Assembly: GCF_000499205.1 (NCBI RefSeq)
Contig: NZ_AWUK01000016.1
Span: forward strand, 82,361-146,360
Reading direction: 5' to 3'
Origin: Paenibacillus sp. MAEPY2
Lineage (GTDB): Bacteria; Bacillota; Bacilli; Paenibacillales; Paenibacillaceae
DNA: 64,000 nt
The notes under the pieces are model-generated. The model was not told the DNA's origin. It saw only the letters and a list, made by a program, of their open reading frames with translations, and ran no database searches. The translations under genes were made by a program, and so were the position numbers. Shown in pieces: positions 34,709 through 42,461 of the stretch (positions are counted from its first letter, which is position 1; the number at the start of each line of letters is the position of its first letter).

Positions 34709-35086
34709 TTATATGATGAAAACAAAAATCAAGCCTGTAACTCCCATTACAAACTGTGTAAATCCAGATCCGAAATCATCATTCTTCATTAGAAGTGATC
34801 CCGTGTATACAAATAGCACAGAACTTATTGGTAGAATTGATAGAACTAAAATTTCAAACAAATGATCATGGATGTTCAGTTTTGACCACCCCAATCCTAT
34901 TGCCAAACATAGGGGTAAAATAAAAAGACCTATTAATAAAACCTTCCTTCCCCAAGAGAAGTCTTTGATTCTGATCGTAGCTAAGCGATCTATCCCACAT
35001 GCAGCTGCTGCATGAACAATTCCACAAAATACGAGAATTGGAATAGAAACTCCAAAAATTCCGTAAATATAATAAAGAATCCCCAT
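34709..35086 (-). CDS. Four-TM membrane protein, 125 aa
   Basis: Four hydrophobic helices alternate with short loops (IFGVSIPILVFCGIVHAAA; VLLIGLFILPLCLAIGL; FEILVLSILPISSVLFV; VMGVTGLIFVFII). The ATG overlaps the TAA of the 73-aa gene (TAATG), so translation is probably coupled. No family is recognised. Confidence 0.6.
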   Translation of the reverse strand: MGILYYIYGIFGVSIPILVFCGIVHAAAACGIDRLATIRIKDFSWGRKVLLIGLFILPLCLAIGLGWSKLNIHDHLFEILVLSILPISSVLFVYTGSLLMKNDDFGSGFTQFVMGVTGLIFVFII

Positions 35087-35307
35087 TAGTGAAGGTCTCG
35101 TTTCTCAGGTGCACTGAAAATATAAATATGACTTACCATATGGATGAAGACTGCAGCAATGATAATAGTAAGAACCCACCAATCCAGGTTAATCTCTAAA
35201 TTAAAATTCACATCAGTTATTCTCATGAAACCGATCGCCACCACGAGTAATACTATGATTTGTGTGAGACTAAGTAAGAATCCACCTGCTATCTGTTTTA
35301 ATTTCAA
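35086..35307 (-). CDS. Two-TM membrane protein, 73 aa
   Basis: It has two hydrophobic helices separated by a short acidic loop (residues 8-28 and 44-64) and a charged C-terminus. The start is TTG at 35307 after GGGGGACTT. A copy of the 20-bp palindrome lies 55 bp upstream, so this pair of membrane genes likely belongs to that regulon. Function is unknown. Confidence 0.6.
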   Translation of the reverse strand: MKLKQIAGGFLLSLTQIIVLLVVAIGFMRITDVNFNLEINLDWWVLTIIIAAVFIHMVSHIYIFSAPEKRDLH

Positions 35308-35361
35308 CCCAAGTCCCCCTTATCCATCTATGTAAACAAAGTATACCATTTGGCCAGCAAA

Positions 35362-35381
35362 ATGTATATCATGATTTACAT
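35362..35381. promoter_or_regulatory. Palindromic operator, copy 2
   Basis: ATGTATATCATGATTTACAT, with one mismatch from perfect symmetry between the two 10-bp halves. It overlaps the probable -35 region of the 73-aa/125-aa operon (TATACT at about 35341-35346). Confidence 0.65.
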
Positions 35382-35426
35382 TTATGCGTCTTGTCATTTA
35401 CTTCTCTTTTCACTATCATTAAAGTG

Positions 35427-35455
35427 AAAAAAGTAGAGTGCAGCACCCTACTTTT
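35427..35455 (-). terminator. Terminator after hflC
   Basis: AAAGTAGGGTGC/GCACTCTACTTT near-perfect hairpin followed by T on the minus strand, 20 bases after the stop at 35477. Confidence 0.75.
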
Positions 35456-35476
35456 AAAATCCCTTATGCCAAGAAC

Positions 35477-36391
35477 TTATTTTGTTTTACCCGTGAGAAT
35501 GCTAGCATATGGCGAATCTGCAGGGATCATAATAACAGGTTCACCTTGTAGTGAGGTCACATAGGATTGGAGTGTACGATATAGGTCATAAAACTCTGTA
35601 TCTCGGCTGTACGCTTCATTATAAATTCGAGCTGCTTCTTGTTCACCCTCTGCAAGGGTCTTTTGAGCTACCAAATTGCCTTCAGATTCAATAATCCTTG
35701 CTTCCCGGTCTGCCTCAGAGGTTTTTTTCTTAGCCTCTTCTTCCCCTTCGCTAAGGTAATTTGCTGCTATAGAATCTCTTTCTGAAATCATTCGTTTATA
35801 AACACTTTGTTTATTCTCTTCTGGAAGATCAGTCGTCTTTATTTTGATATCCACAATGGAAATCCCGTAGTTCTCTTCCATAAGGTTTCTTACCTCTGTC
35901 GTGATACTAGCGTTCAGATCGTTCCGGGATCCCGAAGCATTCTTTTGTAGTGATGTATTAATGATGGCACCATATTCAGATTCCGAGAGTTTTCTTCGTA
36001 CAGTATTGTACACTGCAGCATCAATCCGTTCTTCGCCGGATTTTACTGTCTGTACACTTTTCAAAAATTTGTTTACACTACTAATTCTCCATACCGTATA
36101 ATTGTCCACCATCATGGGTTTTTTATCTTTAGTAAGAATAGAAGTAGATTTAGATGTATATATTTTTTGCTCTTTAGGAAGTCGAGTTATTTTTTCGATG
36201 AGGGGAACCTTCAGCTTTAACCCAGCAGCATTTTGGACACGTACAATTTCACCAAACCTTGTAACGACTGCATATTCGTTTTCTTTTACTTTGAAAGTAA
36301 ATAGTGACATCATGACGAAGGCGCCCAGTATCAAAATGATCGTCAACCGAAGGAACCATGATTTATATGAGAATTTGAAGGTAACGTTCAA
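35477..36391 (-). CDS. hflC: HflC-like SPFH/prohibitin protein
   Basis: The 304-residue protein has one N-terminal membrane helix (LRLTIILILGAFVMMSLF) and an SPFH domain (YAVVTRFGEIVRV, KVPLIEKITRLPKEQKIY). An Ala/Glu-rich helical region follows (SEGEEEAKKKTSEADREA) and the C-terminus is typical of HflC. HflK/HflC form membrane assemblies that modulate the FtsH protease. The start is TTG at 36391 after AGAGGAG, and it follows the HflK-like gene by 24 bases. Their presence on a plasmid, beside a VirB11-like gene, is unusual; a membrane scaffold for a secretion or transfer device is one possibility. Confidence 0.88.
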   Translation of the reverse strand: MNVTFKFSYKSWFLRLTIILILGAFVMMSLFTFKVKENEYAVVTRFGEIVRVQNAAGLKLKVPLIEKITRLPKEQKIYTSKSTSILTKDKKPMMVDNYTVWRISSVNKFLKSVQTVKSGEERIDAAVYNTVRRKLSESEYGAIINTSLQKNASGSRNDLNASITTEVRNLMEENYGISIVDIKIKTTDLPEENKQSVYKRMISERDSIAANYLSEGEEEAKKKTSEADREARIIESEGNLVAQKTLAEGEQEAARIYNEAYSRDTEFYDLYRTLQSYVTSLQGEPVIMIPADSPYASILTGKTK

Positions 36392-36415
36392 GCGAGGTAC
36401 TCCTCTCTATTCACT

Positions 36416-37324
36416 TTATTTTTTAGTCAAATCAGTTAAAGGGAGATAGTTGACCGTCTGGCCATTCCCATCAACAATAAAGATCTTGGCTTTGGGGTAG
36501 ACTTTCTCAATGGTCTCCAGGATCAATCGCTTTTTTGTGATTTGGGGATTTTTTTTGTATTCCTCATAAATGGCGTTAAACTCCTTTACATCCCCCTTTG
36601 CACCATTGATGCGTTCTGTCTTTTCACTGAGGGCCTGTTCCTTAGCAGCATTGGCAGCTGCTCTGGCTTGAGGGATTACTTGGTTGCGGTGTTTTTCTGC
36701 CTGGTTAATCTTTGTATTCTTCTCTTCTCTAGCATCGGTAACAGCAACAAACGCTTTGGAAACCTCTCCCTCAGGCGGTTCAATGTCTTGGAATTTGACA
36801 TCGAGAATATGTATTCCTGTGTTGTACAGGTCGTTTGAAGCAATCAGTAATTCTTTTACCTCTGCCTGGATTTCCGTTTTGCCCTCTGTGATAACATAAT
36901 CCAGTTTTTTGCTACCAATTACGCTGCGGATCGCGGCTACGGTAGCATTACCGAGGAAATTCTCAGGACTATCAGTGTTATATAAGTAGTTTTTTGCATT
37001 CGAGATATTGTATTCTACGATCGCATCAGCCCAAACGATGTTCTCATCACCAGTGATCATGAGAGCTTCGCTTTCTACTGAGACAGCCTTGTCCCCATCC
37101 TGCCTAAATCCAATCTCAATACGATGTGTCTTGTTCGCATCAACTTTCTCTACACTTTGAATCGGCCATGGCCATTTTAGATGTAACCCTTGAGTACTCT
37201 CATTTGTTACCTTTCCGAATGTCGTCACAACTGCTACTTCTTTTTCTTGTACAGTATAGGTTGAATTAAACAACAAGAATCCGCCAAGCAAAACAAAAAC
37301 GAGGCTCTTCTCTGTGATTTTCAT
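36416..37324 (-). CDS. hflK: HflK-like SPFH/prohibitin protein
   Basis: The 302-residue partner of the HflC-like protein has an N-terminal membrane helix (LVFVLLGGFLLFNSTY). An SPFH domain follows (EVAVVTTFGKVTNES, GLHLKWPWPIQSVEKVD), with DVKFQDIEPP and a long Ala/Glu/Lys coiled-coil region (INQAEKHRNQVIPQARAAA). It lacks the Gly-rich N-terminal extension of many proteobacterial HflK proteins. The ATG at 37324 follows TAGGAGG. The VirB11-like gene ends 16 bases upstream, so all three are probably one operon. Confidence 0.88.
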   Translation of the reverse strand: MKITEKSLVFVLLGGFLLFNSTYTVQEKEVAVVTTFGKVTNESTQGLHLKWPWPIQSVEKVDANKTHRIEIGFRQDGDKAVSVESEALMITGDENIVWADAIVEYNISNAKNYLYNTDSPENFLGNATVAAIRSVIGSKKLDYVITEGKTEIQAEVKELLIASNDLYNTGIHILDVKFQDIEPPEGEVSKAFVAVTDAREEKNTKINQAEKHRNQVIPQARAAANAAKEQALSEKTERINGAKGDVKEFNAIYEEYKKNPQITKKRLILETIEKVYPKAKIFIVDGNGQTVNYLPLTDLTKK

Positions 37325-37340
37325 ACTAAATCCTCCTATT

Positions 37341-37949
37341 TTAGATAATGCTTTGAAATCTAATTTTTCCGGTTTGATCGCTAGTTACCGAGGTGATGTC
37401 ATCAATAGTGCATGCTTGGGTGAATGACTGAACATGACGAACTGAAACAATATAATGAAGATTCGATGCCAGCCAGCGCTGATTGAAAAGCATATCTTCT
37501 TGGCTAAGATCATCTACGTAGGATAGATTAAATAATCTACTGAGTTTTCTGATTGCATGTTCTGGATTCTTAGCTACCAGAGTAGTCATGCATCCCTTCA
37601 TTCCTTTTCCTATCAGATCAAAATATTTGCTTATCTCAGTCGTTCCTCTTAATTCAGACACGTATAAATAATCCGCACGTAGTAAAAGCGCTTGATCAAA
37701 TAAAGATGACTTTTGTTTGCTGTTAGATGCAGTGAATAGAATAGAATCCGAGTTAGGGACGTATACAGCTGGTCGGTGATCCTCAATCACCAAACTTCTA
37801 AATCCTACTTTAGCGTTGGATGCGGCAAGGGAATACAGCAGGCTGGTTGCACCTTTACCATCTTCAGTAATCAAAAGGATGTTCTTTTTTTGAGCTATTA
37901 AGGATGATATTTGCTCCATAGCGTTTGTTGGTTTTGTTGTCGTTTGCAT
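37341..37949 (-). CDS. VirB11/CpaF-like protein with degenerate P-loop
   Basis: The 202-residue protein matches the C-terminal half of VirB11/CpaF secretion ATPases. KNILLITEDGKGATSLLYSL occupies the Walker A position but lacks the GxxxxGK(S/T) signature. LLRADYLYVSELRG matches the Walker B/Asp-box region (usually PDRIIVGEVRG), and MKGCMTTLVAKNPEHAIRKL matches the His-box region (usually DGSLTTVHAN). The N-terminal domain of the family is missing. It is probably a non-hydrolysing relative. The ATG at 37949 follows AAGGAG. It lies between the Tn-interrupted small gene and the HflK/HflC pair, so it may be part of a membrane machine. Confidence 0.65.
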   Translation of the reverse strand: MQTTTKPTNAMEQISSLIAQKKNILLITEDGKGATSLLYSLAASNAKVGFRSLVIEDHRPAVYVPNSDSILFTASNSKQKSSLFDQALLLRADYLYVSELRGTTEISKYFDLIGKGMKGCMTTLVAKNPEHAIRKLSRLFNLSYVDDLSQEDMLFNQRWLASNLHYIVSVRHVQSFTQACTIDDITSVTSDQTGKIRFQSII

Positions 37950-37991
37950 ACATTTGTACTCCTTCATAGATCTTTAATTTTTATGTATCCT

Positions 37992-38185
37992 CTACAAGTA
38001 CTTTTTCTTGATATCATTTCTTCGATCTTGTATTGGATGTGAATTTGTTGCTACAATCGCTTGTTTCAACATGTCGGAAAATCCGGAATTCCCACTGGTA
38101 CTTGATGACGAGTCTTTTTTGAGTTCACTTGCTTTCGGTACCGGTGGTTTCATTGTTACTAAAGGAAACACTTCTATTATTCTCA
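37992..38185 (-). pseudogene. Small gene split from its start codon by the Tn3-family element
   Basis: The frame encodes a 64-residue basic protein (KPPVPKASELKKD, Ser-rich linker, SDMLKQAIVA, RRNDIKKKYL) of unknown family. Its first codon, ribosome site and upstream operon now lie at 49,617-49,643. Before insertion the sequence read ACAGGAGCG, eight bases, ATGAGAATAATAG. In this copy the ATG has become CTG, because its A was replaced by the last base of the transposon repeat. An internal ATG at codon 12 has no ribosome site, so expression is doubtful. The Ser-rich linker suggests a secreted or flexible adaptor, but this is a guess. Confidence 0.7.
38181..38185. repeat. Left 5-bp target-site duplication (TCTCA)
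   Basis: Identical to the TCTCA at 49617-49621 flanking the other end; 5 bp is the normal duplication length for Tn3-family elements. Confidence 0.85.
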
Positions 38186-38223
38186 GGGGTCCCACCAACT
38201 AAAAGCGCAAAACATACGCTAAG
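38186..38223 (+). repeat. Left terminal inverted repeat of the Tn3-family element
   Basis: 38 bp, beginning GGGGTCCCACCAAC and ending CATACGCTAAG. Confidence 0.9.
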
Positions 38224-38239
38224 CAAATTTCGACATGAA

Positions 38240-38280
38240 GAAAGCCGAATTTCCCTACGTTAAGGAATCATCGGCTTTTA
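38240..38280 (-). terminator. Possible terminator after tnpA
   Basis: AAAGCCGA (38241-38248) pairs with TCGGCTTT (38271-38278). The T-run is better on the plus strand, so it may also stop transcription entering the element. Confidence 0.5.
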
Positions 38281-38283
38281 TTT

Positions 38284-41241
38284 TTATTGATTAAGAGGGC
38301 GCAGCGAATGTAAATTTGCTATTTTCTTCATATCAAAGGTGTATTCTCCAAGAAAATTGATATGTTCCCATCCTAGTGGCGAAATATGCTTTAATAAGTT
38401 CTCTCGCAAATTTCCTTTTTCTTTCAACAATTTTGTTGCTTCGGTTAGATATACGGTATTCCATACGCTAATTGCGTTAATTATAATGTTTAAAGCACTT
38501 GCGCGTTGAAGCTGATCCTGTAATCCCCTTTCCCGTAACTCACCCCGTTTTCCAAAGAATAATGCTCTTGCCAAACCATTCATAGCTTCCCCTTTATTTA
38601 ATCCTCGTTGGATACGCCTACGTAGTGCTTCATTAGATATGTAATCCAAGATAAAAATGGTTTTTTCTATTCTTCCCATTTCTCGCAAAGCAGTAGCTAA
38701 CTTGTTTTGCCTTGCATATGACCCTAATTTCCCCATCATAAGCGAACCAGAAACTTTACCTTCTCGAATAGAATGGGCTAAACGGAGCACATCATCAAAG
38801 TTCTCTTGAATAATCTTTGTGTTAATTCGCCCACGAAGTAAACTTTCAATTTCGGGAAAATCACTTGGCTTTTGAATTGTGTATAGTTTAGCATCGGTTA
38901 AATCACGAAGCCTTGGTGCAAAACGAAAGGCTAACAAATGACTTAAACCAAAAACTTGATCGGTATAACCAGCCGTATCAGTATAATGCTCCTCAATATT
39001 TAATTCCGTTTCATGATGAAGCAACCCATCAATGACATGTACAGCATCTCTTGCATTGGTATTAATGACTTTTGTATAAAAAGAGGAGAATTGATCACTT
39101 GTAAAACGGTAAATGGTTGCTCCTTTACCTGTGCCATAATGAGGATTAGCATCAGCATACAGCGATGAAACACCAACTTGTACTCGCATTCCATCTGATG
39201 AGGAGGTGCTTCCATCTCCCCAATATGCTGATAGAGAAAGCTTATGCTGGAAATTTACCAGAATTGCCTGAGCTTTATTTATAGCATCATCATATAGGCG
39301 CCATTGTGCAGCATTAGCCATTTGGTGATAGGTAATTCCAGGCGTTGCATCTGCCATTTTTGTCAATCCAATATTCGTTCCCATTGCCATGAGTGCAGCC
39401 ATCAGAATGACCTTTTCCTCTCCCTTTGGAGGCCGATTGGTGGAAGCGTGTATTAACATTTCGTCAAATCCTGTCCATTGCGCTACCTCCATTAAAAGAT
39501 CAGTGAGCTTAATTCTTGGAAGCATGTTATATAAGGATAAACTGAAGTTTCGTGCTTCTTCCGGGGTATCCTTTTCCAAACGATCCACCCTAAGTTTTGC
39601 TTTTTCAATATTTACTCCTTCAAGATCATCAAGCTTATTTGAAACCCCTGTAAGGCGTTGAGCTAGAGCCTTCCTTCTTTCCTCAAGGTATTCCTCTGCT
39701 GATGAACGAACTGCTAGTCTAGTTTCTTTAAGATTGGTTGTTGTCCATTCATCATTAGGAATAAGGTACTCCTCGAAGTTTTTATGGAGCCTGCTACCGA
39801 CTACAGATATATCTCCTGAACGAATATGATTTTTTAATTCCGTTAGGGCAGCCATTTCATAATAATGTCGATTAATTGTTCCTTCCTCATCGTACACATG
39901 CTTTTGCCATCGTTTTGGAACAAAATCTAATGGAGACCCTTCTGGAACTTTTCTTTTTCCGGACTCATTCATCTCGTTCAATGTTTTTAATGCACGTAAT
40001 AATGGTTCAGCTGCTTTTGTAGAACGAAATTCTAGAGATTTAAGAAGAGCAGGCGTATACTTTCTCAGATAAGTAAATCGATTTTCTAGCAAGTCAAGGT
40101 AATCATAATCCATCGGCCGGGCTAGTTTTTTTGCTTCTTCAACTGAAGTAACGATTTTATCCCAAGGCATTACCTTTTCAATGGTGCTAAATGGATCAAG
40201 CCCTTCATCTCGTGCTTGAATAAGCGCAGCCCCAATATCTGCAAAATGAACGACTTTTTCATTAACTGCTTTACCATTTTCCTGTTGTATTTCCTCTTGA
40301 GTTTTGCGACCTTTGGATTGTAAAATCATCATTTGCCGATCATGAATTTCAATTGCCTGGTCAATTAAGTCCTGACTGAGTGTCACTAGGTATGCTACAA
40401 GAATGGCGTATTTCTTATTTTCCTTAAACCTACGAAATGAATGGGGTTCATAACGTGCTCCGATACGTGATAATTGAAGCAATCGATTGGGATGCACTTC
40501 ATTTATATTTGTCGGAAGCTTCAAATCCCGAATATATTCCAAACGCTCTATTACCTTTAAAAAGGCATCAGGTGATGACTGGCCGGGAAGTTCTCTTAAC
40601 CATGCTAATGGGGTTTTCCTGCTTTCCACGAAGGGGTCGATAAGTTTATCCATTTTTTGCTTTTGCCAGTCTGAAAGGGTCTTGGTTAAAGAAATAAAAA
40701 TCTTTTCCTCTGCCCTCCGACGGGTTTCCCAAACAAGTCGCTCTATAGTAGTTATGCCAGGAAGTATTATTTTTTGATTTAGTAGTTTGTCTTGAACGGT
40801 ACGAAGTAGGTAAATAGAATTCTCATTTTGTAGGGCATGTTGCAATAAAAACTGTGATGCTTCGCGATATTTACTAGAAGAGAAGTTCTGATAACCATAC
40901 ACTTGTCGGATTTTTTCCATATGCTCATGTTTAGTTGGGTCCCGTTGGGCATATAAAGAAAACGATTTGGGATTTGCATTTATTTGTCTTGCGATGTATT
41001 GGATTACGTAATCGGGAATGGGTTCAACATCTGAGAGGGACCATCCAGGAAAACGCAAAACACATAATTGGACAGCAAATCCTAAACGATTATGGTCTCT
41101 TCTATGTTGTTTAATAATTTCAAGGTCATATTGTGAGAAAGTATAATAGATTTCTAGTTCACGTTCGGTCAAATCAGCTGGAATTCGTACAAATTCTACT
41201 CTTTGATCGGTTGTAAGTAGTTCTTTCCCTCTTGATGCCAT
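38284..41241 (-). CDS. tnpA: Tn3-family transposase
   Basis: This 985-residue Tn3-type transposase is close in layout to TnpA of Tn1546-like elements: RGKELLTTDQR start, RRDHNRLGFAVQLCVLRFPGW, and C-terminal DDE region. The catalytic region includes YWGDGSTSSSDGMRV, YADANPHYGTGKG, HVIDGLLHHETEL, HYTDTAGYTDQVF and LSPLGWEHINFLGEY-like KHISPLGWEHINFLGEYTF. The frame is intact, so it is probably active. The start is ATG 41241 after AAAGGATGTGG; a longer frame to 41262 includes that site. A short fragment of an unrelated minus-strand frame lies just upstream (41283-41398). Confidence 0.93.
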   Translation of the reverse strand: MASRGKELLTTDQRVEFVRIPADLTERELEIYYTFSQYDLEIIKQHRRDHNRLGFAVQLCVLRFPGWSLSDVEPIPDYVIQYIARQINANPKSFSLYAQRDPTKHEHMEKIRQVYGYQNFSSSKYREASQFLLQHALQNENSIYLLRTVQDKLLNQKIILPGITTIERLVWETRRRAEEKIFISLTKTLSDWQKQKMDKLIDPFVESRKTPLAWLRELPGQSSPDAFLKVIERLEYIRDLKLPTNINEVHPNRLLQLSRIGARYEPHSFRRFKENKKYAILVAYLVTLSQDLIDQAIEIHDRQMMILQSKGRKTQEEIQQENGKAVNEKVVHFADIGAALIQARDEGLDPFSTIEKVMPWDKIVTSVEEAKKLARPMDYDYLDLLENRFTYLRKYTPALLKSLEFRSTKAAEPLLRALKTLNEMNESGKRKVPEGSPLDFVPKRWQKHVYDEEGTINRHYYEMAALTELKNHIRSGDISVVGSRLHKNFEEYLIPNDEWTTTNLKETRLAVRSSAEEYLEERRKALAQRLTGVSNKLDDLEGVNIEKAKLRVDRLEKDTPEEARNFSLSLYNMLPRIKLTDLLMEVAQWTGFDEMLIHASTNRPPKGEEKVILMAALMAMGTNIGLTKMADATPGITYHQMANAAQWRLYDDAINKAQAILVNFQHKLSLSAYWGDGSTSSSDGMRVQVGVSSLYADANPHYGTGKGATIYRFTSDQFSSFYTKVINTNARDAVHVIDGLLHHETELNIEEHYTDTAGYTDQVFGLSHLLAFRFAPRLRDLTDAKLYTIQKPSDFPEIESLLRGRINTKIIQENFDDVLRLAHSIREGKVSGSLMMGKLGSYARQNKLATALREMGRIEKTIFILDYISNEALRRRIQRGLNKGEAMNGLARALFFGKRGELRERGLQDQLQRASALNIIINAISVWNTVYLTEATKLLKEKGNLRENLLKHISPLGWEHINFLGEYTFDMKKIANLHSLRPLNQ

Positions 41242-41400
41242 ATTTTCCACATCCTTTCGCAAGTAAATTTATTTATTTTTCTAGATATCAATAAAAAGTT
41301 GATCTGGAAGATCCCAATACTGTAACGATTGTTCTATTGCCACCAATGTTTTTTTATTAAAAGCTGCATATTTCTTCCTAACCGATTTAAGCGCCAATTA

Positions 41401-41856
41401 TTATAACTGCCACATTTCTTTTGCTTTAGAAAGTAACTCTTCCAATTCAAGCTTATATTCTTCCATCTTTTCGATTGCAGCTGGGTCATTTTCATCTATC
41501 GGTTTCATATTATCATCATCATCAACGTAGAACTCATAGGTTTCTCGATCCTTCTGTATGCTGAAACCATACTCATATCCACCAGTTATTAATGGCCATA
41601 TAATTAAAGATTCTTGGTCATCATCATTAGAAATTGCCAAATTTCCAGTAAAACTTAAATAACCTGGTTTTTTTATACTATAGATGTAGCCATCATCTTT
41701 TTTTAGTAAATGTACACCAAATTCATTTTTAGGAACAACTTCTACAAACTTATGATATTTGATAGAAGTGATTAAAAACCAACTCAAATTCCAAAGGGCA
41801 AATATTGATACAATAATTATGAGAATATTTTTCCTATTTAATTTCATTAGTTTCAT
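41401..41856 (-). CDS. Membrane-anchored accessory protein of the ABC transporter, 151 aa
   Basis: It has one N-terminal membrane helix (ILIIIVSIFALWNLSWFLI) followed by a soluble beta-rich domain and an acidic helical C-terminus. No family is recognised. It overlaps the ATPase gene by 4 bases (start at 41856, ATPase stop at 41853), so it is last in the same operon. It is likely an extracytoplasmic accessory part of the transporter or an immunity protein. Confidence 0.65.
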   Translation of the reverse strand: MKLMKLNRKNILIIIVSIFALWNLSWFLITSIKYHKFVEVVPKNEFGVHLLKKDDGYIYSIKKPGYLSFTGNLAISNDDDQESLIIWPLITGGYEYGFSIQKDRETYEFYVDDDDNMKPIDENDPAAIEKMEEYKLELEELLSKAKEMWQL

Positions 41857-42461
41857 AGATTTACCACCCTGTTTCCTTGTTTTTTAATGTCTTCATCGTG
41901 TGTAACGAGTATAACCGTTTTACCTTGTTTATTGAGATGTTTTAAAATGTCGAGTACAGTCTCTGCATTTTTCTTATCGAGAGAACCAGTTGGTTCATCT
42001 GCCAAAATGACATCACTTTTTTTAAGCACAAGGCGAGCTAATGCAACTCTCTGCTGTTCTCCTCCTGATAGAGTGTAAACCTTTTTATTCACCTTATCTT
42101 TTAGTCCAACTATCTCTAAAACTGCCTCTATTGTTATATCGTTCTTTGAGTCTTTCCGAACCATATTTAAGTTCTCCGCGACAGTTCTATTATCAACAAG
42201 GGCAAAGTTTTGAAAGAGAAATCCGATCTTATTCCTGAAATACTGTACCTGGTTCTTCCTCTTACTGATATCTAAACCATCCACCAAAATTTCACCGCTA
42301 TCAATTTTTTCAATGGCTCCAATCATATTAAGGAGGGTTGTTTTTCCGCAGCCACTGGGACCCGAAAAGATGACAAACTCACCATCTTTAATGTCTAGAT
42401 TTAGATTGGTAAAAAGAACTTTGTCCTCAAAAGCTTTTGATAAATTTTTAATTTTTATCAT
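41853..42461 (-). CDS. ABC transporter ATP-binding protein (bacteriocin-resistance type)
   Basis: A complete 202-residue ABC ATPase has Walker A SGPSGCGKTT, Q-loop FLFQNFALV, signature LSGGEQQRVALARL and Walker B VILADEPTGSLD. The H-loop is VTHDED. It belongs to the FtsE/MacB/LolD-like group, which pairs with large permeases. It overlaps the permease gene by 4 bases. With the permease and two-component system it resembles immunity and peptide-antibiotic-resistance loci of Firmicutes. Confidence 0.9.
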   Translation of the reverse strand: MIKIKNLSKAFEDKVLFTNLNLDIKDGEFVIFSGPSGCGKTTLLNMIGAIEKIDSGEILVDGLDISKRKNQVQYFRNKIGFLFQNFALVDNRTVAENLNMVRKDSKNDITIEAVLEIVGLKDKVNKKVYTLSGGEQQRVALARLVLKKSDVILADEPTGSLDKKNAETVLDILKHLNKQGKTVILVTHDEDIKKQGNRVVNL

